Assembly: GCA_964531735.1 (NCBI GenBank)
Contig: CAZHGD010000130.1
Location: 1 to 21,336 of the forward strand
From: CAZHGD01 sp964531735
Lineage (GTDB): Bacteria; Armatimonadota; UBA10988
DNA length: 21,336 nt
Direction: 5' to 3'
Every line of letters begins with the position of its first letter. The first letter of the stretch is position 1. The position numbers and the translations under genes are program-made. Below, one piece after another: positions 14,214-21,336 of the stretch. The notes beneath the pieces were generated by a model, which was not told the origin of the DNA, searched no databases, and saw only the letters and a program-made list of their open reading frames with translations.

Positions 14214-16637
14214 TTACCACGAGATCCACAGTGTGCCGCTCACCTGCCGCACCACCAGCGCCCGACCGTCACGGTCCTCCACCTCCGGGGTCAGCACCTC
14301 GCCGGTCTGGAACGGGTAGCCGGCGTTCGGCATCAGCTTCACCGCCCGGCCCGCCGCGGTCTCGGGATAGAACCGCACCGTGGCGTCTTGCAGGCCGGTC
14401 ACCCGCAGGCGCCGAATGACGCCGATCTCGCCCGAGTGCTGCTCGGCGCAAGCCACCTGCGCGCCGTCGGCCTGCTCCACGAACACCCGGCACTCGCGGT
14501 GCCAGGCGCGCGGCATGGTGTAGGTGGCACACCCGCGCTCCAGCCACGTCTCGCAGCCGACCAGCAGCGGCGCGCCCGCCGGCAGCCTTAGCCGCTGCGT
14601 CACCGTGCTGTCGGGCGAGTAGCCACTGAAGAAGAAGCCGTTGTCATGACGCGCAATGGTCAGCACCGGATTGCGCTGGCTCGCCCGCCGCTTGGCCACC
14701 GAATGCTCCAGCCCGAGCGCCGCCAACGCGTGCCGCAGCAGCAGGTCGCCGCTGAACATCTCGGCCGGATTGTCCGGCGTCAGCAGCGCCGCGCCCTTAC
14801 GGTAGCTGTTCGAGTTGGTGCCGCGCACCCAGGCCAGCGCGCCGCCGTGCCAGGCATCGAGCCGCCGGCTCACCGCCGCCACCCGCTCACCGGCGGCGCT
14901 CGACACGCTGGCCAGCACCTCAGCCACTCCGGGCTCGGCCACTTCGGCGATGCCACCGGCGCAGAACGGCTCGCGGTGACAGATACGCGGCGCCAACGGC
15001 TGTTCAGACACGCTGTCCAGCGGCGCCACGCACAGGTCGAACTCACCGCTCAGCGGCGCGGCCAGCGAGACGCCGACGGCGTGACGCAGTCCTGGCAGGG
15101 CCCGGTCGGTCGGCCCGTAGAGCAGCACCTGCCCGCCGTCGCACAACCACCCGAGCAAGGCCGCGCCCCAGTCGCTGCCGGCCGGCGGCACCGGCGCCAC
15201 CAGCACCTTGCCGTCATAGGCCGCCGGCCGCTCGGCCAGGCTCTGCAACCAGTTGCGCGTCGAGACCACCGTGTTCAGCGGGAAGCCGTTGTTGATGGCC
15301 GAGCGGATGAACCAGTCGCCGAAGAACGGCCACTCCGGGTGCGGCTCGGGACCGAAGACCGCGTCGTGGTAGTCGTCGAACGGGTAGAGCCAGACCAGCG
15401 GCCCCGGCTCGTCGGCGGCGTGACGTAGCGCCTGCTTGACGTGCGGGATCACCTCCTCCGGCACCTGGTCCGGCAGTTCGCCATACGAATCGTCGACAGT
15501 CAGCAGGTTCATCCAGGCCGGCGGCGCGGTGACGCCGTGCTCGTCCACCCGGCCGACCGACAACGGCAGATAGATGTCGTGCGGCTCGCGCCCGTAGCGG
15601 TCGAGCCACGGACTGTTGAGCCACCACGGGTCGTGGGTGTAGTAGCGGAACGGGTAGCCCTCACTCGGCAGGTCCGCGATGCGGCTCAGATAGCCCATCA
15701 GCTCCAGGCCGAAATCGCCGTCCAGTGCGGCCCATGGCGAGTTCGGCGGCGCGACGACGTCGAACCCGCCGCGGTTGATCTCGCGCCAGGGCACCGCATC
15801 ACTGGCCAGGTCGCTGCCGATGGACAGGTTGGTGCCGCGCACCTCCAAGGTGCTGCCGGAGCACTCGGCGCGGTACGTGCGCCAGAACTCCAGCGTCCGC
15901 TCGCGGATAGCCGCCGCCTGTGACGGGTCGAACCGGTCGCCGTCGAACATCGGCCCGGTGACCTTCCAGGTCTCCATACCGTAGCCGAAGCCGTTCGACA
16001 GCCACAGGTAGTCGAAGCCGAGGTCGGCCATGAAGTGCTTCGCCTGGCGGCCGAGAAAGGTGCCCAGCGGCGTGCCCTCGGGAATGCCGTCGGGGAAGCC
16101 GGCGTAGCGCTCCTGATCGGCGTGGAGCGTGGTGTAGCAGCAGACGAACGTGCCCGCGCCCATGGTGCCGGCCAGGCAGATCTCGTTGTGACGCTGGTAC
16201 TTGAACGACGAGACCGCGAACTCCGGGCCCGGATCGAACGTCGCGCCGACGCGGACCGGCAGGCCGGTCACCTCGTGCCCCACCCGCTTGAGCGCGGCCA
16301 CCACGCGGGCCAGGTCGCCATAGGTATAGACGGGCGCGTCGTCACGGTAGAGATAGCCACGCGAGTGCAGCGCCACGCCCTCAGGGTCGTTCGGCATCTG
16401 GCCGTGCGGGTTGGCATGGCCAATCAGCCGCGCCCACTCGAAGGTGTCGTCGAGACTGCCGCGGTAGTCGAGGATCTCCGAGCCGTCGGCGGTCCACATC
16501 ATGACCTGGACGGCCTCGGCGCAGCGCAGCAGCGGCAACCATTGTCCGAACAGGCGTCGGCAGGTGGCCGCGATGGCGTCGTCGGTGAGGGTATGGAACG
16601 GCTTGAGGCTGACCTCGAGGGTGACATGCTTGAGCAC
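14214..16637 (-). CDS. large unrecognised protein, possible glycoside hydrolase
   Basis: An 807-residue protein whose family I cannot name. It begins MLKHVTLEVSLKPF, with no signal peptide, so it is probably cytoplasmic. Residues about 1-440 look like an aromatic-rich TIM-barrel region (YLYRDDAPVYTYG, LWLSNGFGYGMETW, YYTHDPWWLNSPWLD and WLYPFDDYHD). Around residue 476 the Rossmann-like segment KVLVAPVPPAG, then GGQVLLYGP, resembles the glutamine-amidotransferase-like domain of family GH42 or GH-A glycosidases. The end looks beta-rich. Domain order therefore suggests a sugar-cleaving enzyme, but the catalytic acids are not assigned. It uses GTG (16637), with AAAGGA (16645-16650) seven bases upstream. 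It starts 11 bases after the arsC-like gene's stop and ends 25 bases before ppnP, so the three are likely cotranscribed. Confidence 0.9.
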   Translation of the reverse strand: MLKHVTLEVSLKPFHTLTDDAIAATCRRLFGQWLPLLRCAEAVQVMMWTADGSEILDYRGSLDDTFEWARLIGHANPHGQMPNDPEGVALHSRGYLYRDDAPVYTYGDLARVVAALKRVGHEVTGLPVRVGATFDPGPEFAVSSFKYQRHNEICLAGTMGAGTFVCCYTTLHADQERYAGFPDGIPEGTPLGTFLGRQAKHFMADLGFDYLWLSNGFGYGMETWKVTGPMFDGDRFDPSQAAAIRERTLEFWRTYRAECSGSTLEVRGTNLSIGSDLASDAVPWREINRGGFDVVAPPNSPWAALDGDFGLELMGYLSRIADLPSEGYPFRYYTHDPWWLNSPWLDRYGREPHDIYLPLSVGRVDEHGVTAPPAWMNLLTVDDSYGELPDQVPEEVIPHVKQALRHAADEPGPLVWLYPFDDYHDAVFGPEPHPEWPFFGDWFIRSAINNGFPLNTVVSTRNWLQSLAERPAAYDGKVLVAPVPPAGSDWGAALLGWLCDGGQVLLYGPTDRALPGLRHAVGVSLAAPLSGEFDLCVAPLDSVSEQPLAPRICHREPFCAGGIAEVAEPGVAEVLASVSSAAGERVAAVSRRLDAWHGGALAWVRGTNSNSYRKGAALLTPDNPAEMFSGDLLLRHALAALGLEHSVAKRRASQRNPVLTIARHDNGFFFSGYSPDSTVTQRLRLPAGAPLLVGCETWLERGCATYTMPRAWHRECRVFVEQADGAQVACAEQHSGEIGVIRRLRVTGLQDATVRFYPETAAGRAVKLMPNAGYPFQTGEVLTPEVEDRDGRALVVRQVSGTLWISW

Positions 16638-16648
16638 GGCGTTGTCCT

Positions 16649-16993
16649 TTACAACACGTCGGCGGCCCGCTCGGGTGGCCGGGCCAGTACGGCCTGGTCG
16701 CCGTTGATGACGATGGGCCGCTCGATGAGGATGGGATGGTCGACCATGGCCTGGATCAGCTCGTCGCGCGAGTGCTCGCCGACGGCCAGGCCCAGCTCCT
16801 TGAACTCTCTCTCGCCGCGCCGCATCAACGCCAAGGGCTCGATGCCGAGGCGGTCGAGGAGCGCCGACAGCTCCTCGAAGCTGGGCGGTTGCTCCAGGTA
16901 GAGCCGGACCTGCGGCTCGACACCCCGCTCACCGAGCAGCTTCAGCGCTTCGCGGCTCTTGGAGCAGCGCGGGTTGTGGTAGATGGTGACCAT
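16649..16993 (-). CDS. ArsC-family thiol reductase (arsenate reductase-like)
   Basis: A 114-residue thioredoxin-fold protein of the ArsC/YfgD family. The N-terminus MVTIYHNPRCSKSREALKLL carries the catalytic Cys10 of the NPRCSKSR motif. The later segment HPILIERPIVI and ARPPE retain the two arginines that hold the oxyanion in glutaredoxin-dependent arsenate reductases, so true arsenate reduction is plausible. It could instead be a YfgD-like relative with another role, as no arsenite efflux or ArsR regulator gene is nearby. GGAGG (17002-17006) lies eight bases before ATG 16993 and falls in the bulge and adjoining stem of an inverted repeat. The stop codon overlaps the next gene's ribosome binding site, so translation of the two is tightly linked. 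Confidence 0.92.
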   Translation of the reverse strand: MVTIYHNPRCSKSREALKLLGERGVEPQVRLYLEQPPSFEELSALLDRLGIEPLALMRRGEREFKELGLAVGEHSRDELIQAMVDHPILIERPIVINGDQAVLARPPERAADVL

Positions 16994-16997
16994 CGCC

Positions 16998-17030
16998 GGT
17001 GCCTCCGGCGGTCAGTTCGCCGCCGGCACC
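16998..17030. repeat. imperfect inverted repeat overlapping the arsC-like ribosome binding site
   Basis: GGTGCC (16998-17003) pairs with GGCACC (17025-17030), and GGCGG (17007-17011) with CCGCC (17020-17024), leaving TCC (17004-17006) bulged. In minus-strand RNA this gives an 11-bp stem with a three-base bulge that includes part of the GGAGG ribosome binding site. The structure could limit translation of the arsC-like gene. No T-run is present. Confidence 0.45.
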
Positions 17031-17044
17031 GCGGGGCCTCCTGG

Positions 17045-18646
17045 TCAGGGCACCGGCACCGATTGGACCGCCTGGCGCACCACGGCCGCCTCGTGCTGGA
17101 GCATGCCGGCCACCGCGCCGGCCGCCTGATGGCGGAGCAGCGCCGCCGGCACGGCCAGGCTCAGGCTCACCAGCACCAGGAACGCCGCCGTCGCCTGCAC
17201 ACACGGCCGCCAGGAGCGGCTCCAGAACGACATCCGCCAGGCGCTCCCGCCGCCCAGGCGGCGCGCATAGCGCGCCGCCAGCCACAGGTGGAGCAGCCAC
17301 AACGCCAGCACCGGCCAAATGGCCGCCAGCGTCAGGCCCGCGGCATGCCACGGCAGGCTGGTGGGCCCCCACGGCGTCGCCGCGGCGGCGCCCGCCAGCA
17401 CCACCGCCGGCAGGACGCATACCGTCCAGACGGCGCCGAGTTCGACGGCCCGCCAGCGGAAGGTCGCCAACCGGGCCCGGCCCGGCCCACCGCCGCGCAG
17501 GGCGGACAGACACAAGACGCCCGCCATGGCCAGCAACGACCAGGCGGTGACGGTGACGGCGCGGATTCGGTGCAGCGCGCGGTCGGAGGCCGGTGATACC
17601 GTGGCGTGGCGCTGACTCTGAAGGATGGCACGCCGCACCGCGAGGCCGCGTTCGGTCTGCGCTCGAACCCAGGCACCCCGGTCCTCCAAGCCGGCCTGGC
17701 GCAGGCGCGCCGCGATGGTCTCAGCGCGCCAGCGCGCCAGGCGTTCGTTTTGCTGCACGCCGTCCTGCTGCTTGAGTTCGGCCGGCGTCGGCGTGCCGTC
17801 GGCAAACGCCATCGACTGCACCGCCTGGCCCACCAGCGCCGCGATGTAGGTGTCCGCCTGGTCGCGCAGGCGGGCGCCCAGACGCGCCACGTCGCGGCGC
17901 AGGTCTTCGGCCTCGCGGGCGTGGTCGCCATCCTGCACCGCTCGGCAGTCGACCATCAGGCCCCGCGCCAGGGCCCTGAGGCGCGCGAACTCGGGGAACA
18001 GAGCCCCGCTCTGCGCTGCGAGCCAGGACTCCAACTCGGGCTGGCCGCCTCGCTGCGACAACCAGGCCAGGCGGGCCACCGAGACCTCGTGCGCGAACCA
18101 CAGGTATCGCGCCTCATTGCCGCGGCGCAACCACCGCCGGGCATCGGCACTCGCGCCAGCGCGTTGGGCGTTGTAGGCGCGCAGGTACCAGCCCACGGCA
18201 TTGTCGGGGCAGCGCTCGGTCAGCTCCTCGGCGGCCGCCACGGCCTGGCGTTCGTCGCCGACTTTGCTTCGATCCGCGGACACCCCCGTTTCGGCGTCGG
18301 GTCCAAGCGCCTGCACGCTCAGGCAGGCCCGGGCCACGAGGGTCGCCTCGTCGTTCGGATCGAGGGCGAGTGCTCTTTGGAACATGGCCCAGCGTTCTTC
18401 GGCTGGCCGGTGGGTCGCCGCGCCGGCCCAGGCCCAAGCCTGGTTGAGCCGCGCCACAGTGTCGCTGGGGGCGCCACCGCCGTGCCCGCGCCGCAGCATA
18501 ACGAACTCGGTCGGATCCCCGAGGTACTGCGAATGCAGCGACAGGGCCAGATCGACGCGCCAGACGACGTCGCGCGTCGGCGGCACCGCCAGCACGGCCG
18601 CGGCCAGCACGGCACAGGTGATCCAGAGCTTGGTTGACGCGGCCAT
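17045..18646 (-). CDS. TPR-like membrane protein of unknown function
   Basis: A 533-residue protein I do not recognise. A hydrophobic helix near the N-terminus (residues about 7-22) is an anchor or uncleaved signal. Residues about 60-200 contain helix pairs of TPR character (FQRALALDPNDEATLVARA and CPDNAVGWYLRAYNAQRAG), a middle region rich in Ala, Arg and Gln that may be coiled coil, and then four hydrophobic C-terminal segments (SLLAMAGVLCLSAL, WTVCVLPAVVLAGAAAA, AIWPVLALWLLHLWLAA and AAFLVLVSLSLAVPAALL). It is thus an inner-membrane protein with a soluble repeat domain. GGAGT lies six bases before ATG 18646. It lies 147 bases downstream of the lyase gene and 51 bases upstream of the arsC-like gene. 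It could be an assembly scaffold, but no function should be assumed. Confidence 0.8.
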   Translation of the reverse strand: MAASTKLWITCAVLAAAVLAVPPTRDVVWRVDLALSLHSQYLGDPTEFVMLRRGHGGGAPSDTVARLNQAWAWAGAATHRPAEERWAMFQRALALDPNDEATLVARACLSVQALGPDAETGVSADRSKVGDERQAVAAAEELTERCPDNAVGWYLRAYNAQRAGASADARRWLRRGNEARYLWFAHEVSVARLAWLSQRGGQPELESWLAAQSGALFPEFARLRALARGLMVDCRAVQDGDHAREAEDLRRDVARLGARLRDQADTYIAALVGQAVQSMAFADGTPTPAELKQQDGVQQNERLARWRAETIAARLRQAGLEDRGAWVRAQTERGLAVRRAILQSQRHATVSPASDRALHRIRAVTVTAWSLLAMAGVLCLSALRGGGPGRARLATFRWRAVELGAVWTVCVLPAVVLAGAAAATPWGPTSLPWHAAGLTLAAIWPVLALWLLHLWLAARYARRLGGGSAWRMSFWSRSWRPCVQATAAFLVLVSLSLAVPAALLRHQAAGAVAGMLQHEAAVVRQAVQSVPVP

Positions 18647-18793
18647 GAGCGGACTCCGGCCGACCCGACGTCGGCGCGGCCTTCACCCTCACAGAATGCA
18701 CCACCTGGCCCGAACCACGAAGCGGTTAGCGGCGACCGGCAGCACCTGCGGCGCGAACCGCCGGCGCGACGCTCTTGGCGCTGTCCTCGGGCA

Positions 18794-21217
18794 TCACCCG
18801 GTCGGTGCCGCCGCTACCACGCGGTCGGCCGGCTTGCCGTCGGCGCAACGCCGCTCGGCCACGACCCGGCCCTTGGCGGTCAAGCCCAGCGCGCTGAGCG
18901 CCTGCTGGTCATCGGTCGGCAGGAGGGCCACCAGCTCGCCGTCGGTCAGCTTCGCCCGTAGCGCGTAGCCGCCGGGCAGCGGCTGCAGCTCGGCCTCGGC
19001 CGGCACGGCGTCCTTGGCCCGGTGCGGCCGGTAGAGCGCCACGAACGCCGTCTTCGCCACCTTGTCGGCGGTCCGCGCGGTGAGGTGCCATTCGCGCACC
19101 TTCACCCGCGCGCGCGGGTTCGGGTCGTACTGGTCGGTCTGGGTCAGCTTCAGCCCCTGCGGGGCCAGGAACGCCACCTCGCAGCGCGCCTCGCCGGCTG
19201 ACACCCGGAGCGCCGCCGGATCGTCGCCGGTGATGCGCTCCAGCGCGTGCAGCCAGTACTCGAAGGTCACCGGCCGCTTCGCCTCCAGCCGGTCGAAGAC
19301 CACGATCAGCTCCGGCTTGGCGAACAGGATCGTCCGCGTGTACCGGTCGAGCACGCTGGTCCAGGCCACACCGCGCTCACGGTCGGCCTTGCTGGCCGCC
19401 TCGCGGTAGGCCCCGGCCGCCTCACCGCTGACCAGGTCCAGGCTCGGCGTCGTGGCGAAGGCGCTGATCCGACCGCGCGATTGCGCCGCGTGCGGCTGCT
19501 GGCCGATGCCGTCAACGGTGAGGTTGTTGACCGACCGCGTGGACCACATCCAGCCGCGATGGTGCTCGCTGCCGTAGCTGTCCCGCCGGCCGGTGCGGAT
19601 CAGCAGGCGCTGACCGTAGCCCCAGATCAGGAACGAGTTCTGCGCCTCGTAGCCGTGCGACTGCGCACCGTAGGGGCTGGACTTGAACACCACCTGCGTG
19701 CCGTTGGCCAGGTCGGTCAGACTGCTGTTGAGCACCGCCTGCCCGATGCCGCGGAACAGCCGCGAGGTCGGCAGGTCGGTCGGCACCTTGGCCGCCGCCG
19801 CCGGCCGGGCACCGCGGACCCAGCCGATGTAGCCGCCCTCGCTCGGCGGGCCGCCGAGTTGGTCGACGTACCACTGCCAGTGCCCGTTGCCGGCTTGGGC
19901 CGCCAGCGTGCTGGCAAGGCGCAGGTGACTGGTCGGCCTGCGGTTCTCGCAGAGGTCGCCGAAACCACCGTCGGTGATGCCCGGCGGCATCAGGTAGAGC
20001 GGGTAATACCCGGCCTGCGCGAAGAACGGCTTCCGGAAGGCATCAATGCCCAGCGCCACCTTCATCACGTCGGCCCAGAACGAAAACCGCTCGAGGTAGC
20101 TGGTCCAGTAAGCCGAACCTTCGTGCCAGCCGCCATCGCTGTCGCTCCACACCGGGTACGAGCAGTGGAACACGTTCACGGCGAACCACACCCAGTCGGC
20201 CGCCGCCGGGATCTCGTCGAGGAAGGCGATGCCGATCTCGCCGAGCTTGTGCCAGGCCCGGTTGCTGTGGCTGTTGTAGGGGTTCCAGAGGTGCCGCGGG
20301 CAGAGGTGATCGGCCATCTCCTGGCCGCGGACCGCCATGACCTGCCGGCATTGGCGTCGCTCGTCCTCGCTGAGGAGGTCGTAGACAAAGGTATAGGTGC
20401 GCGAGAAGCCCCAGTTGTAGGGCATGCCGGCCTCGTCGTTGTAGCGGTAGCCGGTGCTGCCCTTCGGGTCCCATTTGGCGCAATCCAACAGGATCCGGCG
20501 GGCAAGCTGGCCGTACTCCTCCTTGCCGCCCAGCAGCCGCGTGAAGGCCAGTCGCGCCGCGCTGTCGAGCGCCCGGATGGTGTACTCGCGGTTGCCCCAC
20601 CAAATGGCGCGCCACTCGTCGCTGCCCGACTTCATGCCGGGCGCATACTTCCGCGGCTCGGCGGTGTCGGGCGGCTTCGCCACGAGCTTGTCGCACGCCG
20701 CCACCAACGCCTTGAACTCGGCCGCGCGCGGGCCGGCGGCCTGGCGACGGTATTCGGCCAACTGCTCCGGCCGCACAAACAGCCGCGGGTGCTGCTTCGG
20801 CAGGCGCGCCAGCAGTTCCTCACGCGTCGGCATCGGCAAGGCCGCTGCATCGGCCGGCACGCGGAACGTGCGGGCTCGGCTCCAGCCGGTGGCCTGGCCC
20901 TGCTGGTCGCGCCCACGGTAGCGCCAAGTGTACGTGCCCGGTGCGAACGGTGTGGCCGGGCAGTGGACGTTGAAACGAATGTCCGTGGCCTGGTAGACCA
21001 TCTCGCCCAACCGGTCACCGCGGTGGCACTCGACGGTCCAGTCGGCGAGGCCCTTCTGTGGGCGCCAGGAGAACGCCGGTGGTGTGACATCGGTGACCGT
21101 GCCGTGGTCGGGCCGGTAGCCCCACTCGCCCTCCACGGCGGGCGCCTCGTCGAGCACCGGCGCCGCTGACCACGCGACGCTCGGGAGCAGCACAGCCAGG
21201 ACCAGCCAGACACGCAT
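18794..21217 (-). CDS. secreted DUF4962/heparinase II-III-like polysaccharide lyase
   Basis: An 807-residue exported protein. The signal peptide is clear (MRVWLVLAVLLPSVAWS, cut likely near AAP). An Ig/Fn3-like domain follows to about residue 125 (FSWRPQKG, YTWRYRGRDQQG). The DUF4962 alpha-toroid (about 125-500) includes HPRLFVRPEQL and NSHSNRAWHK (315-324), where Asn and His line the cleft in lyases. The C-terminal heparinase II/III-like beta domain (about 500-800) has EHHRGW and SVNNLTVDG; the His-Asn usual in this last motif is Asn-Asn here. Such enzymes cleave uronate-containing polysaccharides by beta-elimination; the substrate is unknown. ATG 21217 has GGAGT (21223-21227) five bases upstream and a good promoter beyond it. 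The 147-base gap after the stop (18647-18793) shows no clear promoter or terminator. Confidence 0.93.
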   Translation of the reverse strand: MRVWLVLAVLLPSVAWSAAPVLDEAPAVEGEWGYRPDHGTVTDVTPPAFSWRPQKGLADWTVECHRGDRLGEMVYQATDIRFNVHCPATPFAPGTYTWRYRGRDQQGQATGWSRARTFRVPADAAALPMPTREELLARLPKQHPRLFVRPEQLAEYRRQAAGPRAAEFKALVAACDKLVAKPPDTAEPRKYAPGMKSGSDEWRAIWWGNREYTIRALDSAARLAFTRLLGGKEEYGQLARRILLDCAKWDPKGSTGYRYNDEAGMPYNWGFSRTYTFVYDLLSEDERRQCRQVMAVRGQEMADHLCPRHLWNPYNSHSNRAWHKLGEIGIAFLDEIPAAADWVWFAVNVFHCSYPVWSDSDGGWHEGSAYWTSYLERFSFWADVMKVALGIDAFRKPFFAQAGYYPLYLMPPGITDGGFGDLCENRRPTSHLRLASTLAAQAGNGHWQWYVDQLGGPPSEGGYIGWVRGARPAAAAKVPTDLPTSRLFRGIGQAVLNSSLTDLANGTQVVFKSSPYGAQSHGYEAQNSFLIWGYGQRLLIRTGRRDSYGSEHHRGWMWSTRSVNNLTVDGIGQQPHAAQSRGRISAFATTPSLDLVSGEAAGAYREAASKADRERGVAWTSVLDRYTRTILFAKPELIVVFDRLEAKRPVTFEYWLHALERITGDDPAALRVSAGEARCEVAFLAPQGLKLTQTDQYDPNPRARVKVREWHLTARTADKVAKTAFVALYRPHRAKDAVPAEAELQPLPGGYALRAKLTDGELVALLPTDDQQALSALGLTAKGRVVAERRCADGKPADRVVAAAPTG

Positions 21218-21237
21218 CGCACACTCCGTGGCGCCGC

Positions 21238-21266
21238 ATCATAGCGGCTGGCGGACCGGCCGGCAA
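21238..21266 (-). promoter_or_regulatory. sigma70-like promoter for the polysaccharide lyase
   Basis: On the minus strand TTGCCG (21261-21266) is followed by a 17-base spacer and TATGAT (21238-21243). The -10 box matches five of six consensus bases. Initiation near 21231 gives a leader of about 14 bases before the start codon. Bases 21267-21336 show no other recognisable element. Confidence 0.65.
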
Positions 21267-21336
21267 CCGGCGCCTGACCGCCGGGTGTGCTTCCGGGCGA
21301 GTGGGCCGTGCGGTTCGCCGCTCACCACCTCCTGGC

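Noticed and set aside
16649..16993. Arsenic resistance operon
   Set aside because: Only an ArsC-like protein is present; there is no ArsR, arsenite pump or other resistance gene.
18647..18793. tRNA or small RNA gene, or a clear promoter for the TPR-like gene
   Set aside because: No cloverleaf, T-loop motif or convincing -35/-10 pair was found on either strand.
19247..21169. A 640-codon open frame on the plus strand opposite the lyase gene
   Set aside because: It is antisense to a gene with clear signal peptide and domains; its translation is rich in Arg, Val, Ala and His without motifs, as expected for the shadow of GC-rich coding DNA.

Overview
The window is a very GC-rich bacterial chromosome segment, densely coded with short gaps. 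I support 17 protein genes and see no tRNA, rRNA, CRISPR array, insertion sequence or transposase. The lipid A/Kdo genes point to a Gram-negative (diderm) cell. The prepilin-like protein at 2012-2716 (GFTLIELLVVIAIIAILAA, followed by ILFPVFAQAR, an SCMSN-type segment and a C-terminal DGHVK) resembles a protein type abundant in Armatimonadota. The unusual glycan-degradation proteins (DUF5060/DUF4038, DUF4855 and heparinase-like lyase) and the UroD-superfamily protein fit Armatimonadota or a similar polysaccharide-degrading diderm lineage. The phylum is my inference, not proven.

Layout. (1) 62-1135 (minus), a UroD-superfamily protein, is divergent from 1241-1891 (plus), a DedA-family membrane protein; both seem to use extended -10 promoters in a 105-base gap. 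(2) 2012-2716 is an orphan prepilin-like DUF1559 protein, followed by 353 noncoding bases rich in inverted repeats. (3) 3070-7052 is a two-gene carbohydrate operon: a DUF5060-DUF4038 glycosidase-like protein and a secreted DUF4855 protein with two discoidin-like domains. (4) A perfect 16-bp inverted repeat carries the -35 box of the next promoter in its loop and precedes a small Dabb-domain gene (7151-7444). (5) 7544-13844 is an envelope operon on the plus strand, with a good promoter at 7484-7512: fabZ, lpxA, an MsbA-like flippase, waaA and lpxK, then a family-4-like uracil-DNA glycosylase. (6) 13859-21217 is all on the minus strand. In transcription order it reads: secreted DUF4962/heparinase-like lyase, TPR-like membrane protein, ArsC-family protein, a large unrecognised protein that looks like a glycosidase, and PpnP.

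How the genes work together. Regions 3 and 6 look like glycan-use modules: secreted or exported enzymes for complex polysaccharide plus intracellular partners. Region 5 makes the lipid A precursor (FabZ, LpxA), phosphorylates it (LpxK), adds Kdo (WaaA) and flips the product (MsbA-like). lpxC, lpxD and lpxB are absent from the window. Recognisable promoters lie only about 15-45 bases upstream of the start codons they serve, so leaders appear short.

Most interesting points: the -35 box in the loop of a perfect hairpin (7073-7117); the glycosylase with a UdgX-like loop insertion lacking the histidine and with a possible beta-clamp-binding tail; the unrecognised 807-residue protein linked to arsC and ppnP; and the repeat-rich leader before the glycosidase operon. 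I did not find a clear novel defence or mobile system.
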